Under the pieces are notes generated by a model that saw nothing but the letters and a program-made list of their open reading frames with translations, was not told the origin of the DNA and did no database searches. From CAZWEZ01 sp964632795 (lineage in GTDB: Bacteria > Pseudomonadota > Alphaproteobacteria > Rhodospirillales > 2-02-FULL-58-16), in the NCBI GenBank assembly GCA_964632795.1, contig CAZWEZ010000057.1:1-22804 (forward strand): a stretch of DNA of 22,804 nt, read 5' to 3'. Below are positions 16,055 to 22,804 of the stretch, piece after piece. Position 1 is the first letter of the stretch; each line of letters begins with the position of its first letter. A program made the translations under genes and the position numbers.

Positions 16055-16246
16055 TTATACCAAGGGGCACTGATAATACCAGCGGACAGAGACACTGACC
16101 TGTGGGCATCCTTCGACACGCGAGCTTCGCTCGCTGCTCAGGATGAGGAATCTCTTTATTTTTCAAAAAATCTCATCCTGAGCAGCCGCGCAAGCGGCGT
16201 GTCGAAGGATGGTCGGGGGAGTCAGTGATTATGGCCGTTGGTATTA
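16055..16246. repeat. Nested palindromic element: REP pair inside imperfect inverted ends, between convergent operons
   Basis: The core is a REP-like pair (16107-16211). Arms CATCCTTCGACACGC (16107-16121) and GCTGCTCAGGATGAG (16133-16147) recur perfectly inverted at 16197-16211 and 16172-16186, around an AT-rich spacer. Each half can also fold alone. Outside it, CACTGAC (16093-16099) matches GTCAGTG (16221-16227). At the ends, ATACCAAGGGGCACTG... (16057-16077) faces a diverged ATACCAACGGCCATAAT (minus, 16228-16244). The left end is identical to 32-52. The element fills almost the whole gap between LivF and the dehydrogenase gene, whose TAA lies in the right end. It probably acts as a bidirectional terminator, and its ends suggest insertion as a MITE-like unit. 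Confidence 0.75.
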
Positions 16247-17419
16247 CGCCGATGCGGACGTGCTCTCATGCAAACGGCGTTCGAAATCGGCCATGGTGCG
16301 GCAGCCGAGCAGGTGCATCGCCTGGACCAGATCGGCCTTGAGGATTTCGATGACGTGATCGCCGCCGCCGGGGCCGAGCGCGGCGACCGCCAACATGAAG
16401 GCACGGCCCAGGAATACGAAATCCGCCCCCTTGGCGAAGGCCCGGGCGACGTCCACCCCGCTGCGCACGCCGCTGTCCAGCATCACAGGCATGGCGCCGC
16501 CCGTCGCCGCCTTGATCGACGCCAGGACGTCGAGGGGCGACACCGCGGCTTCGAGCTGCCGCCCGCCGTGGTTGGAGACGATCAGGCCGTCGATGCCGGT
16601 CTCCCGGCAGCGTTTGGCGTCGGCCTCGCCCAACACCCCCTTGACGACCAGCGGTCCCTTCCAATACTCCCGGATTTCCTCGAGGTGCCGCCAGGTGACC
16701 TTGCCCGACAGGAAGCCGAGGACGAACCGGGCGGCTTCCCGGTAGCTGGAGACGGCTTCGAAATAGGGTTCGATGATCTCGAAACGCGGCAATCCGTTGC
16801 CGATGGTCTCGAGCACCCATCGCGGGCAACGGGATGCCTGGACGATGGTGGCGGGCCCGATTGCGGGCGGCCAGGCCAGGCCGTTGCGGATATCGCGGAT
16901 GCGCCGCCCGCTCACCGGAAAGTCGATGGTGACGACGAGCGTCTGGTACCCCGCCGCCTCGACCCGGTCCAACAGGTGGCGTTCCCGCCCCCGGTCGCGG
17001 AAAGGGTAAAGCTGGAACCAGCCGTTGTCGCCGCCAAGCCGGGCCGCCTCCTCGATGCCGGTCGACGCCACCACGCTGAGGCAGAAAGGGATATTCGCCT
17101 TGTTGGCGGAGGCCGCGAGGTATTGCGCGGCCTTTGGCCAGACGATGCAGCCCAGCCCGATCGGCGCCACGCCGAAAGGCAGGGCGTATGTCCGTCCGAG
17201 AAGCTCGACGCCGGTGTCGGGCCGATCGACGGGGTCCAGGTAATCGGGGACCAGGTGGATCGAATCGAAGGCCGCCCGGTTGTGCCGTAAGCCGCCTTCA
17301 TCGCCGGCGCCCCCGACCAGGAAATCATAGGCGAACTTCGGAATCCGCCGTTTCGCCCGGCGCTCCAGATCGGCGACGGTGGGATAGCCGCGCATGAGAG
17401 CTTCGGCGGACGGCGCCAT
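16244..17419 (-). CDS. FMN-dependent alpha-hydroxy-acid dehydrogenase (LldD/mandelate dehydrogenase family)
   Basis: This encodes 391 residues. It would oxidise an L-2-hydroxy acid to the 2-oxo acid with FMN. Family residues are present in order: YPTVADLERRAKRRIPKFAYDFLVGGAGDE (Y31), FQLYPF (Q136, Y138), VTIDFPVSGRR (R172/R173), K260, SNHGGRQLE with the catalytic H284 and R287, DSGVRSGVD and FLGRAFM. The longer frame upstream reads through the aldo/keto reductase gene and is not used. The ATG at 17417-17419 has GGAAAGGA just before it and lies 11 bp after the preceding stop. There is no signal peptide, but membrane association as in LldD or MdlB is possible. Substrate could be lactate, mandelate or phenyllactate. 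The aromatic setting favours an aryl hydroxy acid, by inference. Confidence 0.9.
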   Translation of the reverse strand: MAPSAEALMRGYPTVADLERRAKRRIPKFAYDFLVGGAGDEGGLRHNRAAFDSIHLVPDYLDPVDRPDTGVELLGRTYALPFGVAPIGLGCIVWPKAAQYLAASANKANIPFCLSVVASTGIEEAARLGGDNGWFQLYPFRDRGRERHLLDRVEAAGYQTLVVTIDFPVSGRRIRDIRNGLAWPPAIGPATIVQASRCPRWVLETIGNGLPRFEIIEPYFEAVSSYREAARFVLGFLSGKVTWRHLEEIREYWKGPLVVKGVLGEADAKRCRETGIDGLIVSNHGGRQLEAAVSPLDVLASIKAATGGAMPVMLDSGVRSGVDVARAFAKGADFVFLGRAFMLAVAALGPGGGDHVIEILKADLVQAMHLLGCRTMADFERRLHESTSASA

Positions 17420-17430
17420 GTCCTTTCCGG

Positions 17431-18414
17431 TCAAGCCCCGAACCGGGCCTCCAGCTGCGCCAGGGCTTGATCGGGCAACGGACCGAGACGCTGGGCGGCG
17501 AGTGCCAAATCCAGATGGTCCAGCTCCGCCATGCCGACGACCACGCAACCGATGTCGGGACATGAAAGCGCGTAACGCAGGGCCGTCTGTGCCCGCGTCC
17601 CGTATGCATCGCCATCGAGCACCGAGAAGGCGGCGGCCGCCCTCGCTTCCTCGTCCGCGATGGCCGCGTCTTCGGTCATCGGCGGACCTTCGCGGCCATG
17701 GCGGATGTCGCTCGCCAGGATGCCTGCCGCGAACACCCGGATCGCCATCACCGCGATGGAGTGAGTGGCGCAGGTCTCGATCAGGTTGGCGAAATCCTGG
17801 CCGCCGCCGAGTCTCCTCGAGACATCGTTTCGCGGCCATGCGGCGCTCGGATTGATCATGTTGTAATAGACCTGGGCGGCGTCGAAACGGCCGCTCGCCG
17901 CGGCCTCCAGGCAGGCTTCGGTTTCGCCGAACGCCGTGAACCCGAGAAAGCGGACCAGCCCCTGGCCGCGGATCGTTTCCATGGCGTCGGCGACGCCGCC
18001 CGCGCCGAGGACAGCATCGATGCCGAGGGCCTCGTCGTCGGCTTGCGCCTTGATCGGATTGTGGAGGAAGAACACATCGACCGACTGGCGGCGCAACCGC
18101 GCCAGGCTGTTCTCGAAGCTTGCCCGGACCCGGCCGGCGACATCGCCTTCCGCCGGGTCCAGGAAAACCTTCGTCGAAACATGGGGCGCCGGGTCGAGCC
18201 CGGGCAGCAGCGCCCCGAAGGATTCTTCCGACCGCCCATCGCCGTACATCGGCGCCGTGTCGATCCAGTTGACGCCGGCATCGAGCGCGGTCCGCAAGGC
18301 GCGTTCCTTGGTCGCCTCATCGGCATCGATGAACAGACCGCCCACCGCGCCGCCGCCGACGACGATCTCGGAAACGCGAAGGCCGGTCGAGCCGAAATCC
18401 CTGTATTTCATCAA
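17431..18414 (-). CDS. Aldo/keto reductase
   Basis: This encodes 327 residues. It starts MMKYRDFGSTGLRVSEIVVGGGAVGG, as do many bacterial aldo/keto reductases. The catalytic tetrad is D52 and Y57 (IDTAPMYGDGRSE), K82 (STKVF) and H118 (FFLHNP). GFTAFGETEACLEAA and the C-terminal CVVVGMAELDHLDLAL form the NADPH-binding side of the barrel. Length is normal for the family. It probably reduces an aldehyde or ketone with NADPH in the cytoplasm. The start has AAGG 5 bp upstream, and gaps to both neighbours are about 10 bp. In this operon an aryl aldehyde or oxo acid is a reasonable substrate guess, but nothing in the sequence specifies it. Galactose/aldose dehydrogenase-like AKRs are the alternative. 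Confidence 0.88.
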   Translation of the reverse strand: MMKYRDFGSTGLRVSEIVVGGGAVGGLFIDADEATKERALRTALDAGVNWIDTAPMYGDGRSEESFGALLPGLDPAPHVSTKVFLDPAEGDVAGRVRASFENSLARLRRQSVDVFFLHNPIKAQADDEALGIDAVLGAGGVADAMETIRGQGLVRFLGFTAFGETEACLEAAASGRFDAAQVYYNMINPSAAWPRNDVSRRLGGGQDFANLIETCATHSIAVMAIRVFAAGILASDIRHGREGPPMTEDAAIADEEARAAAAFSVLDGDAYGTRAQTALRYALSCPDIGCVVVGMAELDHLDLALAAQRLGPLPDQALAQLEARFGA

Positions 18415-18423
18415 ACCTTGGTC

Positions 18424-18828
18424 TTATCCCGCCAGTTTTTCCGCCTTTGCTTCCAGCCGTTTGGCGGTCTTCGCGAGGTCGACGATGAACCGGGTGTGGG
18501 TGCCCTTGGCGATGGGGTCCACCTGGTCCCGGCCGGCGATCTCGAAGGTCACCGAACGGCCTTCGACCTTGGTGATGGTGACCGTCAGTTCGGCCACCAT
18601 CCCCAGCAGGGTCGGCGCAGTGTGGGCCAACTCGATGTTGGTGCCCACCGAATCCTCGCCCTCATCCGAATGCTCGAGCAACAGCTCACGGCACGTGTTT
18701 TCGATATCGCGGACCAGATCGGGCGTCCCGTAAACACGCAGCGCCTCGCCCATGAAGCCGATGGTGCGGTCCCTGTCGACGGTGATTTTTCGGGTCGTCC
18801 CCAGACCGGGGGCAATGGTGTCTTTCAT
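18424..18828 (-). CDS. Hot-dog thioesterase of the fluoroacetyl-CoA thioesterase (FlK) type
   Basis: This encodes 134 residues from the ATG at 18828. A TTG 36 bp upstream would add 12 residues, and neither start has a clear ribosome-binding site. The protein aligns with FlK of Streptomyces cattleya from memory. T35, E43 and H69 have the same spacing as the FlK triad T42, E50 and H76, and G62 matches FlK G69. THTAAT in FlK is HTAPT here, and GSGTHER is AKGTHTR. The lid phenylalanine of FlK appears absent. Such proteins hydrolyse short or aromatic acyl-CoA esters, and most homologues have no known fluoroacetate link. The gene lies between IorB and the aldo/keto reductase, so release of CoA from a stuck aryl- or acyl-CoA is the likely job. 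The exact substrate is unknown. Confidence 0.8.
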   Translation of the reverse strand: MKDTIAPGLGTTRKITVDRDRTIGFMGEALRVYGTPDLVRDIENTCRELLLEHSDEGEDSVGTNIELAHTAPTLLGMVAELTVTITKVEGRSVTFEIAGRDQVDPIAKGTHTRFIVDLAKTAKRLEAKAEKLAG

Positions 18829-18891
18829 GATCGAAATGCTATCGGCGTTGAAACAGGGCGTCAACGTGTAAGCGGTGGCGAAGCGGCTTTC

Positions 18892-19518
18892 CTACCGCTC
18901 GACCTCGGCGTGGCCGGCGTCGAAGGCGGCGAGGTTGGCCGCCACCCGGTCGGACGGCAGGATCCTGGCCAGCGAGGCCTCGATTTCGTCGCGCGACACC
19001 GACAGCGCCCCGGCGCCGGCGCCGGCGCCGACCATGACGATGTTGCCGAAGATGGGGCTGCCCAGTTTCATCGCCTCGGCGGTGGCGTCGAGGAACCAGG
19101 CCCGGGCGGCCAATCCGGAGACGCTGTCGCGGACTTTCCCGGGGCTGGGGTAGTCGGCCTGTCCCGAGATCACGGCGACCGGATAGAGGGGGCGGGTGTT
19201 GCACACCACCAGGACCTCCGGGTTGCCGTAGTCGGCCAGCACCCGGATCGTCTCGCTGGGCTCCAGGCCCATCACCAGATGGGCCCGGCCGCGGGGGATC
19301 TGGGGCGAGCGGTCCGAGTTCCGCGAGATGGAGAGGTGGCTCATCACCGAGCCGCCGCGCTGGGAAACCCCGAACGTCTCGCCGATGGTGACCCGCAGGC
19401 CGCGCTTGGACATCACGTCGCCGAGCAGGCGCGACGCCATCAGGTTACCCTGCCCGCCGACGCCGGCGATGATCACGTAATAGGGATCGTGGGGGAAGTC
19501 CGCACGCCCGGCCATCAT
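18892..19518 (-). CDS. iorB: 2-oxo-acid (indolepyruvate-type) ferredoxin oxidoreductase, beta/gamma subunit
   Basis: This encodes 208 residues. YYVIIAGVGGQGNLMASRLLGDV is the nucleotide-binding-like N-terminus shared by IorB and the gamma subunits of pyruvate and oxoglutarate ferredoxin oxidoreductases. ETFGVSQRGGSVMSHLSIS is the conserved contact with the TPP subunit. The start ATG overlaps the IorA stop as ATGA, so the two are translationally coupled. The gene order iorA-iorB is the usual one. It has no cofactor motif of its own and completes the active site of IorA. A 63-bp gap follows before the thioesterase gene. Confidence 0.9.
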   Translation of the reverse strand: MMAGRADFPHDPYYVIIAGVGGQGNLMASRLLGDVMSKRGLRVTIGETFGVSQRGGSVMSHLSISRNSDRSPQIPRGRAHLVMGLEPSETIRVLADYGNPEVLVVCNTRPLYPVAVISGQADYPSPGKVRDSVSGLAARAWFLDATAEAMKLGSPIFGNIVMVGAGAGAGALSVSRDEIEASLARILPSDRVAANLAAFDAGHAEVER

Positions 19519-21452
19519 CCGGCCCCGGTCCGCGAGATGGCGCCGCTGGGGCAGATCGAGGCGCAGACGCCGCAGCCCGAACACGTCACCTCGTCGATCC
19601 GGGTGACCCCGGCCCCGTCGTCCCAGAACAGGCTGGGACACTGGAAGATCCGCGTGCACAGGCGGTTGCAGCCGCAGCCCCGGCCGAGGCACAGGGCACC
19701 GTCGATCGCCATCTGGTAAAGCCGCTTGCCCTTCTTCTCGGGGCTCAGCGCGCAGATCTGGCGCAGCACCAGCACCCTGACCCCGTGCCCATCGTCGAGC
19801 AGCCTGAGCAGGGTGTCGCGGGTCTCCTCGACCTCGAAGGGGTCGCAGACCTCGACCCTGGCCCCGATGGCCCGGCACACCGCCGGGATGTCGATGCTGG
19901 TGGCGGCGGCGCCGGTGGCGTCCACCGGCAGTCCGGGATGGGGCTGGAAGCCGGTCATCCCGGTGCCTTCGTTGTCGAGCACGATCATCAGGATGTCGGA
20001 GCCGTGGTGGACGGCGTTGACCAGGGCCGGCATGGCGGCGTGGAAGAACGTCGAGTCGCCGCACACCGAGACCACCGGCTGGTCGAGGCCGAAGACGCCC
20101 AGCTTGCCGAAGCCGCTGGCCAGGCCGGTCCCCGAGCCCATGGCGTGGACGGTGCGCAGGACCTCGAAGCCGCACGGCAGCATGGCCAGGCTGTAACAGC
20201 CGATGTCGCCGCAGACGAAGCCGTCGCGGCCGTCCATCACGAGTGCGTTGTGGATCGACCAGAAGGAAGCCCGGTGGGGACAGCCGGGGCAGAAGGTGAC
20301 GGTGCGGGCCGGGGCGTCGTCGGCGGCCAGCCGGCGTGCCTTCTCGACATATTCCTCGGGCACCGGCCGGTAGCCGACGTCGAGGAGAGCGGCCACCGCC
20401 CCGATCACCAGGTCGGGGTTCAGCTCGCCGGCCGCCGGCAGGGTTCCGTCCCGCTTGCCGTGAAAGGCGATGGTGCCGATGCGCGGTGCCAGCTCGGCGG
20501 CCAGCACCTTGACGCTCTCCTCCAGGAAGGGCAGCACCTCCTCGACCACCAGGACGTTGTCGGCCCGCGCCAGATGCCGCTCCAGCAGCCTGGCCGGCAA
20601 CGGGAAGGTGGTTCCCAGCTTGAGGATGCCGACCCGCTCCTCCACGCCCAACAGGTCGACGGCCTCGCGGCTGTAGAGGTTGCAGGCGCTGGAGGTGACG
20701 ATCAGCAGCTCCGCGTCATCCGGGCCCCGGTAGTGGTTGAACGGCGAGTCCTCGAACATCTCCGCGGCCCGTTCGAGCCTCTGTTGCTGGGACAGGTGCT
20801 TGGCGTTGACCGGCCAGGTCACCATCGGCCCCTCGAGGGGATCGGTGAAGGCGCCCGAGTGGCGGAAGCGGGCCTTGGGTACGTACTGGGGCAACTCGCC
20901 GATGCCGACGTTGCCGCTGCCGTGGGAGATGCGGGTGACGCTGCGGACCATGACCACGGTCCCCAACTCCTCGGACAGCTCGAAGGCCCACTTGGTCATT
21001 TCCTTGGCGTCCTGGAAGCCGCCGGGCTCGAGCAGCGGGATCTCCAGCATGCGGGCGAAATGGCGGGTCTCGCCCTCGTTGGTGCCCGACAACGCCCCGG
21101 GGTCCTCGCAGGGGACCACGATCATGCCGCCCCGGATCCCCGACAGGCTCAGGTGGAGAAGGAAGTCCGAGGTCACGTTGACCCCGTTCTGCTTCATCAC
21201 GCACATCGAGCGCAGGCCGGCGAAGGAGGCGGCGGCGGCGACCTCCATGGCCACCTTCTCGTTGGCCGACCACTCGACGTAGATGTTGCGCTCCCCGGCC
21301 ACCTCGGCCAGTTTGCCGATGATCTCGGAGGACGGGGTGCCGGGATAGCCGGCGACCACGTTGACGCCGGCCTCCAGGGCGCCCCGGGCGATCGCTTCGT
21401 TGCCCAGGTACAGCTCCTCGGTGCCGGGCACGGCTTGGGTCAGGATGGCCAT
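19515..21452 (-). CDS. iorA: 2-oxo-acid (indolepyruvate-type) ferredoxin oxidoreductase, alpha subunit
   Basis: This encodes 645 residues. It would oxidatively decarboxylate an aryl 2-oxo acid to acyl-CoA and CO2 with TPP, passing electrons to ferredoxin. AGYPGTPSSEI near residue 34 and VEWSANEKVAMEVAAAASFAGLRSMCVMKQNGVN are the N-terminal pyrimidine-binding region of IorA. GDIGCYSL, GDSTFFHAAMPALVNA and LDNEGTGMTG bind TPP and Mg. The C-terminal ferredoxin domain has one complete 4Fe-4S set (C624, C627, C630, C634) and an atypical set at C588, C593, C595, C599 and C605. The start ATG has GAGGAGGG upstream and lies 13 bp inside the end of the FrhB-like gene. Known IorA proteins use indolepyruvate, phenylpyruvate and related acids. 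Phenylglyoxylate is a possible alternative in this context. Confidence 0.92.
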   Translation of the reverse strand: MAILTQAVPGTEELYLGNEAIARGALEAGVNVVAGYPGTPSSEIIGKLAEVAGERNIYVEWSANEKVAMEVAAAASFAGLRSMCVMKQNGVNVTSDFLLHLSLSGIRGGMIVVPCEDPGALSGTNEGETRHFARMLEIPLLEPGGFQDAKEMTKWAFELSEELGTVVMVRSVTRISHGSGNVGIGELPQYVPKARFRHSGAFTDPLEGPMVTWPVNAKHLSQQQRLERAAEMFEDSPFNHYRGPDDAELLIVTSSACNLYSREAVDLLGVEERVGILKLGTTFPLPARLLERHLARADNVLVVEEVLPFLEESVKVLAAELAPRIGTIAFHGKRDGTLPAAGELNPDLVIGAVAALLDVGYRPVPEEYVEKARRLAADDAPARTVTFCPGCPHRASFWSIHNALVMDGRDGFVCGDIGCYSLAMLPCGFEVLRTVHAMGSGTGLASGFGKLGVFGLDQPVVSVCGDSTFFHAAMPALVNAVHHGSDILMIVLDNEGTGMTGFQPHPGLPVDATGAAATSIDIPAVCRAIGARVEVCDPFEVEETRDTLLRLLDDGHGVRVLVLRQICALSPEKKGKRLYQMAIDGALCLGRGCGCNRLCTRIFQCPSLFWDDGAGVTRIDEVTCSGCGVCASICPSGAISRTGAG

Positions 21453-22489
21453 GCGCCCTCCTCGGAGCGTTCCATGGCCGCCCGCTTCTTGCCGACGGCG
21501 GCCACGCTCAGGTGATCCAGGCTCGCCGCCGGCAGGGCTTCGGTTTCCAAATACCTCTCTGCGATGGCGCGCTCGACCAGCTCGACGCCGACGGGGGTGC
21601 GGACGATCAGGGTGTTCCAGCCCTTCCGCCCCTCCACGGCGCCCACCGAGAGGTCGGCCCATTCGGCCGTCATGTCGCGGCAGATGGCGCAGGCGGCGGG
21701 GATCAGGTCGCGCACCTCCTCGAGCGGCAGTTCCAGGTCGCCGTCTTCGGTATGCACGGTGAGGACGCCGGCCGGGGGCGGGGGAATGGTCATCCCGATG
21801 TAGCGCGCGGCCTCGACCCTGCCCTCGAGGAAGGCCGTCAGCTCCCGGGTATCCAGGGCCCAGGTGCAGAAGAGACCGATCACCAGCCCCACCGGGTCGA
21901 TGAAGTCCTTTTCCGCCATGGGGTTGGCGCGCATCTGCGCCACCGCCGTCGCCTGGCACGGCGTGGCGACGACGCCCAGGCGGGCGTATCCCTGGTTTAT
22001 CCCCCGGTTGAGGGCGGCCAGGGTGGGGGCGGCGGTGTACTTGGAAGAGGCGCAGGCCGCCACCTCTGCGGCCTCGGTGACCAGCCGCGGAAGCGGTTCC
22101 AGGCCGTCGCGGTCGGTCAGGGCGGCGGCCTCGATCAGCCCCCTCTCGAGGGCCAGCGAGACCAGCGCGGTGACCGTCCCGCCGTCCTGGAAGGCGCCGT
22201 TGGGGGCCTTGGTCCCGGCCCGCGCCGCCATCGCCTCCAGATAGCTCCCCAGGGGAAGGTCCCGATAGGGCTCGCCGCGCAGGCTCCGCGACAGGGCCTC
22301 AAGATCGACGTCGGTCTGCGGGCAATAGGCGTGACAGCGCCCCCGTTCCAGGTCGCAGGGAAAGAGACGCGCGGTGCGTCCCTTGTGGCTCCGGAAATAG
22401 GGGCACAGTTCGAGACAGGCGCCGCAGCCGATGCAAAGCCCCTTTTCGATCACCTCCTGGTACAGTTCCCGGGCCCCATGGATACGCAA
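21440..22489 (-). CDS. FrhB/FdhB-family iron-sulfur flavoprotein (coenzyme F420 hydrogenase beta-subunit-like)
   Basis: This encodes 349 residues from a TTG start at 22489, with GGAAGAGG 8 bp upstream. No in-frame ATG is better placed. C19, C22, C25 and C29 (CIGCGACLELCP) form one 4Fe-4S site, and C45, C52 and C56 suggest a second, incomplete cluster. The core (NGAFQDGGTVTALVSLALERGLIEAAAL, SSKYTAAPTLAALN, VVATPCQATAVAQM, GLVIGLFCTWAL and LIPAACAICRDMTAEWADLSVGAVEG) is the FrhB N- and C-terminal pair that binds FAD. In methanogens this family serves F420. Bacterial members often pass electrons between ferredoxin and another carrier. It overlaps iorA by 13 bp, so it is very likely an electron-transfer partner of IorAB. 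F420 use cannot be read from the sequence. Confidence 0.85.
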   Translation of the reverse strand: MRIHGARELYQEVIEKGLCIGCGACLELCPYFRSHKGRTARLFPCDLERGRCHAYCPQTDVDLEALSRSLRGEPYRDLPLGSYLEAMAARAGTKAPNGAFQDGGTVTALVSLALERGLIEAAALTDRDGLEPLPRLVTEAAEVAACASSKYTAAPTLAALNRGINQGYARLGVVATPCQATAVAQMRANPMAEKDFIDPVGLVIGLFCTWALDTRELTAFLEGRVEAARYIGMTIPPPPAGVLTVHTEDGDLELPLEEVRDLIPAACAICRDMTAEWADLSVGAVEGRKGWNTLIVRTPVGVELVERAIAERYLETEALPAASLDHLSVAAVGKKRAAMERSEEGAWPS

Positions 22490-22713
22490 GTCGGCGGCCT
22501 CTTCCTTGGAAGTCTGGAGACATCGCCGGGGGCGGCGCCGGCCGATCCCCGATCATCGCCCCATCTTCCCCGTTCCGGCGCTCGATTTCCATTCCTTTCG
22601 CCATCATCTTCAAGCGAATTCGCCATCGCCGGCCGGCCGGCCTGATTCATCCCGGCGGTCCGTATTCCTGCCCCAATGCCGGTTCGACCTCGCGCTCCCC
22701 GAGCGAGCGAGCA
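22490..22713. other. Leader region of the FrhB-iorAB operon
   Basis: No gene is visible here. Open frames on both strands are continuations of shadows from the FrhB gene. The region contains a GGCCGGCCGG run at 22629-22641 and a triple GAGC repeat near 22700-22711. It must carry the promoter of the six-gene minus-strand operon, but I found no convincing -35/-10 pair or sigma-54 site. Confidence 0.5.
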
Positions 22714-22746
22714 AACAGCCCCCCAACGCAAGGTTGGAGGGCTGTT
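22714..22746 (-). terminator. Hairpin terminator downstream of tRNA-Met
   Basis: AACAGCCC-x-CCAAC and GTTGG-x-GGGCTGTT form a 13-bp-class stem with one internal mismatch and a 5-nt loop, 4 nt beyond the tRNA CCA. On the minus strand only TTTG follows, so the T-run is short, but position and stability fit the end of the tRNA transcript. On the plus strand TTGTTTT follows, yet no plus-strand gene ends nearby. Confidence 0.65.
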
Positions 22747-22750
22747 GTTT

Positions 22751-22804
22751 TGGTTGCGGGGGTAGGATTTGAACCTACGACCTTCAGGTTATGAGCCTGA
22801 CGAG
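22751..22804 (-). tRNA. tRNA-Met (anticodon CAU), probably initiator, 5' part outside the window
   Basis: The minus strand gives the anticodon stem TCAGG/CCTGA around the loop CTCATAA (anticodon CAT). It continues with a variable loop, a T-arm GTAGG-TTCAAAT-CCTAC and the acceptor end CCCCGCA-A-CCA, with CCA encoded. Position 72 is A, as in bacterial initiator tRNAs where C1 and A72 do not pair. Elongator tRNA-Met normally pairs there. The 5' end, which would confirm C1, is cut off by the window edge. Confidence 0.88.

Noticed and set aside
22450..22462. AGGAGGTGATC on the minus strand inside the FrhB-like gene, a perfect anti-16S match
   Set aside because: It lies within the coding sequence before the first cysteine cluster, with no start codon at usable distance that would keep that cluster. 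It is probably a coincidence of codons.

Overview
The window is high-GC DNA (roughly 70% G+C by eye from position 4,700 to the end). Its first 4 kb is clearly poorer in GC. The gene content suggests an alphaproteobacterium, probably Rhodospirillales-like, that grows on aromatic acids. The signs are an ATGA-coupled GNAT/Rrf2 regulator pair beside a benzoate-CoA ligase, a Tat-exported solute-binding protein, a CCTTCGACACGC-type REP palindrome and an initiator-tRNA-like 3' end. No rRNA or species marker is present, so the taxonomy is inference.

Layout. (1) 1-4,090: a low-GC block ending at the 3' end of a tRNA-Lys gene. It holds one long gene (601-3,828, minus) for a 1,075-residue protein with an N-terminal Mrr/PD-(D/E)xK-like nuclease signature. 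Several repeats surround it: a 36-bp direct repeat built on CCGTCCGA, a 239-bp element with 43-bp inverted arms, and three GTCGGAA repeats of 12-bp period next to the tRNA. It looks like part of an island at a tRNA, but no integrase or matching attachment site is visible. (2) 4,091-4,680: tRNA-Lys(CUU) and tRNA-Arg(CCU), divergently transcribed. (3) 4,757-7,786, minus: a small membrane protein, a PilZ protein, an RsmB-type rRNA methyltransferase, an Rrf2 regulator and a GNAT acetyltransferase, the last three joined by 4-base overlaps. (4) 7,918-16,048, plus: benzoate-CoA ligase, a two-subunit class I CoA-transferase, and a complete branched-chain-amino-acid-type ABC importer. (5) 16,055-16,246: a nested palindromic element between two convergent operons. 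(6) 22,489-16,244, minus: an FrhB-like iron-sulfur/flavin protein, IorA, IorB, an FlK-like thioesterase, an aldo/keto reductase and an FMN alpha-hydroxy-acid dehydrogenase. (7) The right edge: a hairpin terminator and the 3' part of a probable initiator tRNA-Met.

How the genes may work together. The importer and ligase suggest uptake and CoA activation of an aromatic acid. The GNAT/Rrf2 pair resembles badL/badM of Rhodopseudomonas palustris, and a 16-bp-arm inverted repeat between a CTTGACA-type promoter and the ligase start is a natural operator candidate. The convergent operon combines an alpha-hydroxy-acid dehydrogenase (hydroxy acid to 2-oxo acid) with a 2-oxo-acid:ferredoxin oxidoreductase (2-oxo acid to acyl-CoA plus CO2). 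This would make a short route from an aryl hydroxy acid such as mandelate or phenyllactate to an aryl-CoA. The FrhB-like subunit is a possible electron outlet and the thioesterase a possible CoA-release valve. The substrate is inferred and not shown by the sequence.
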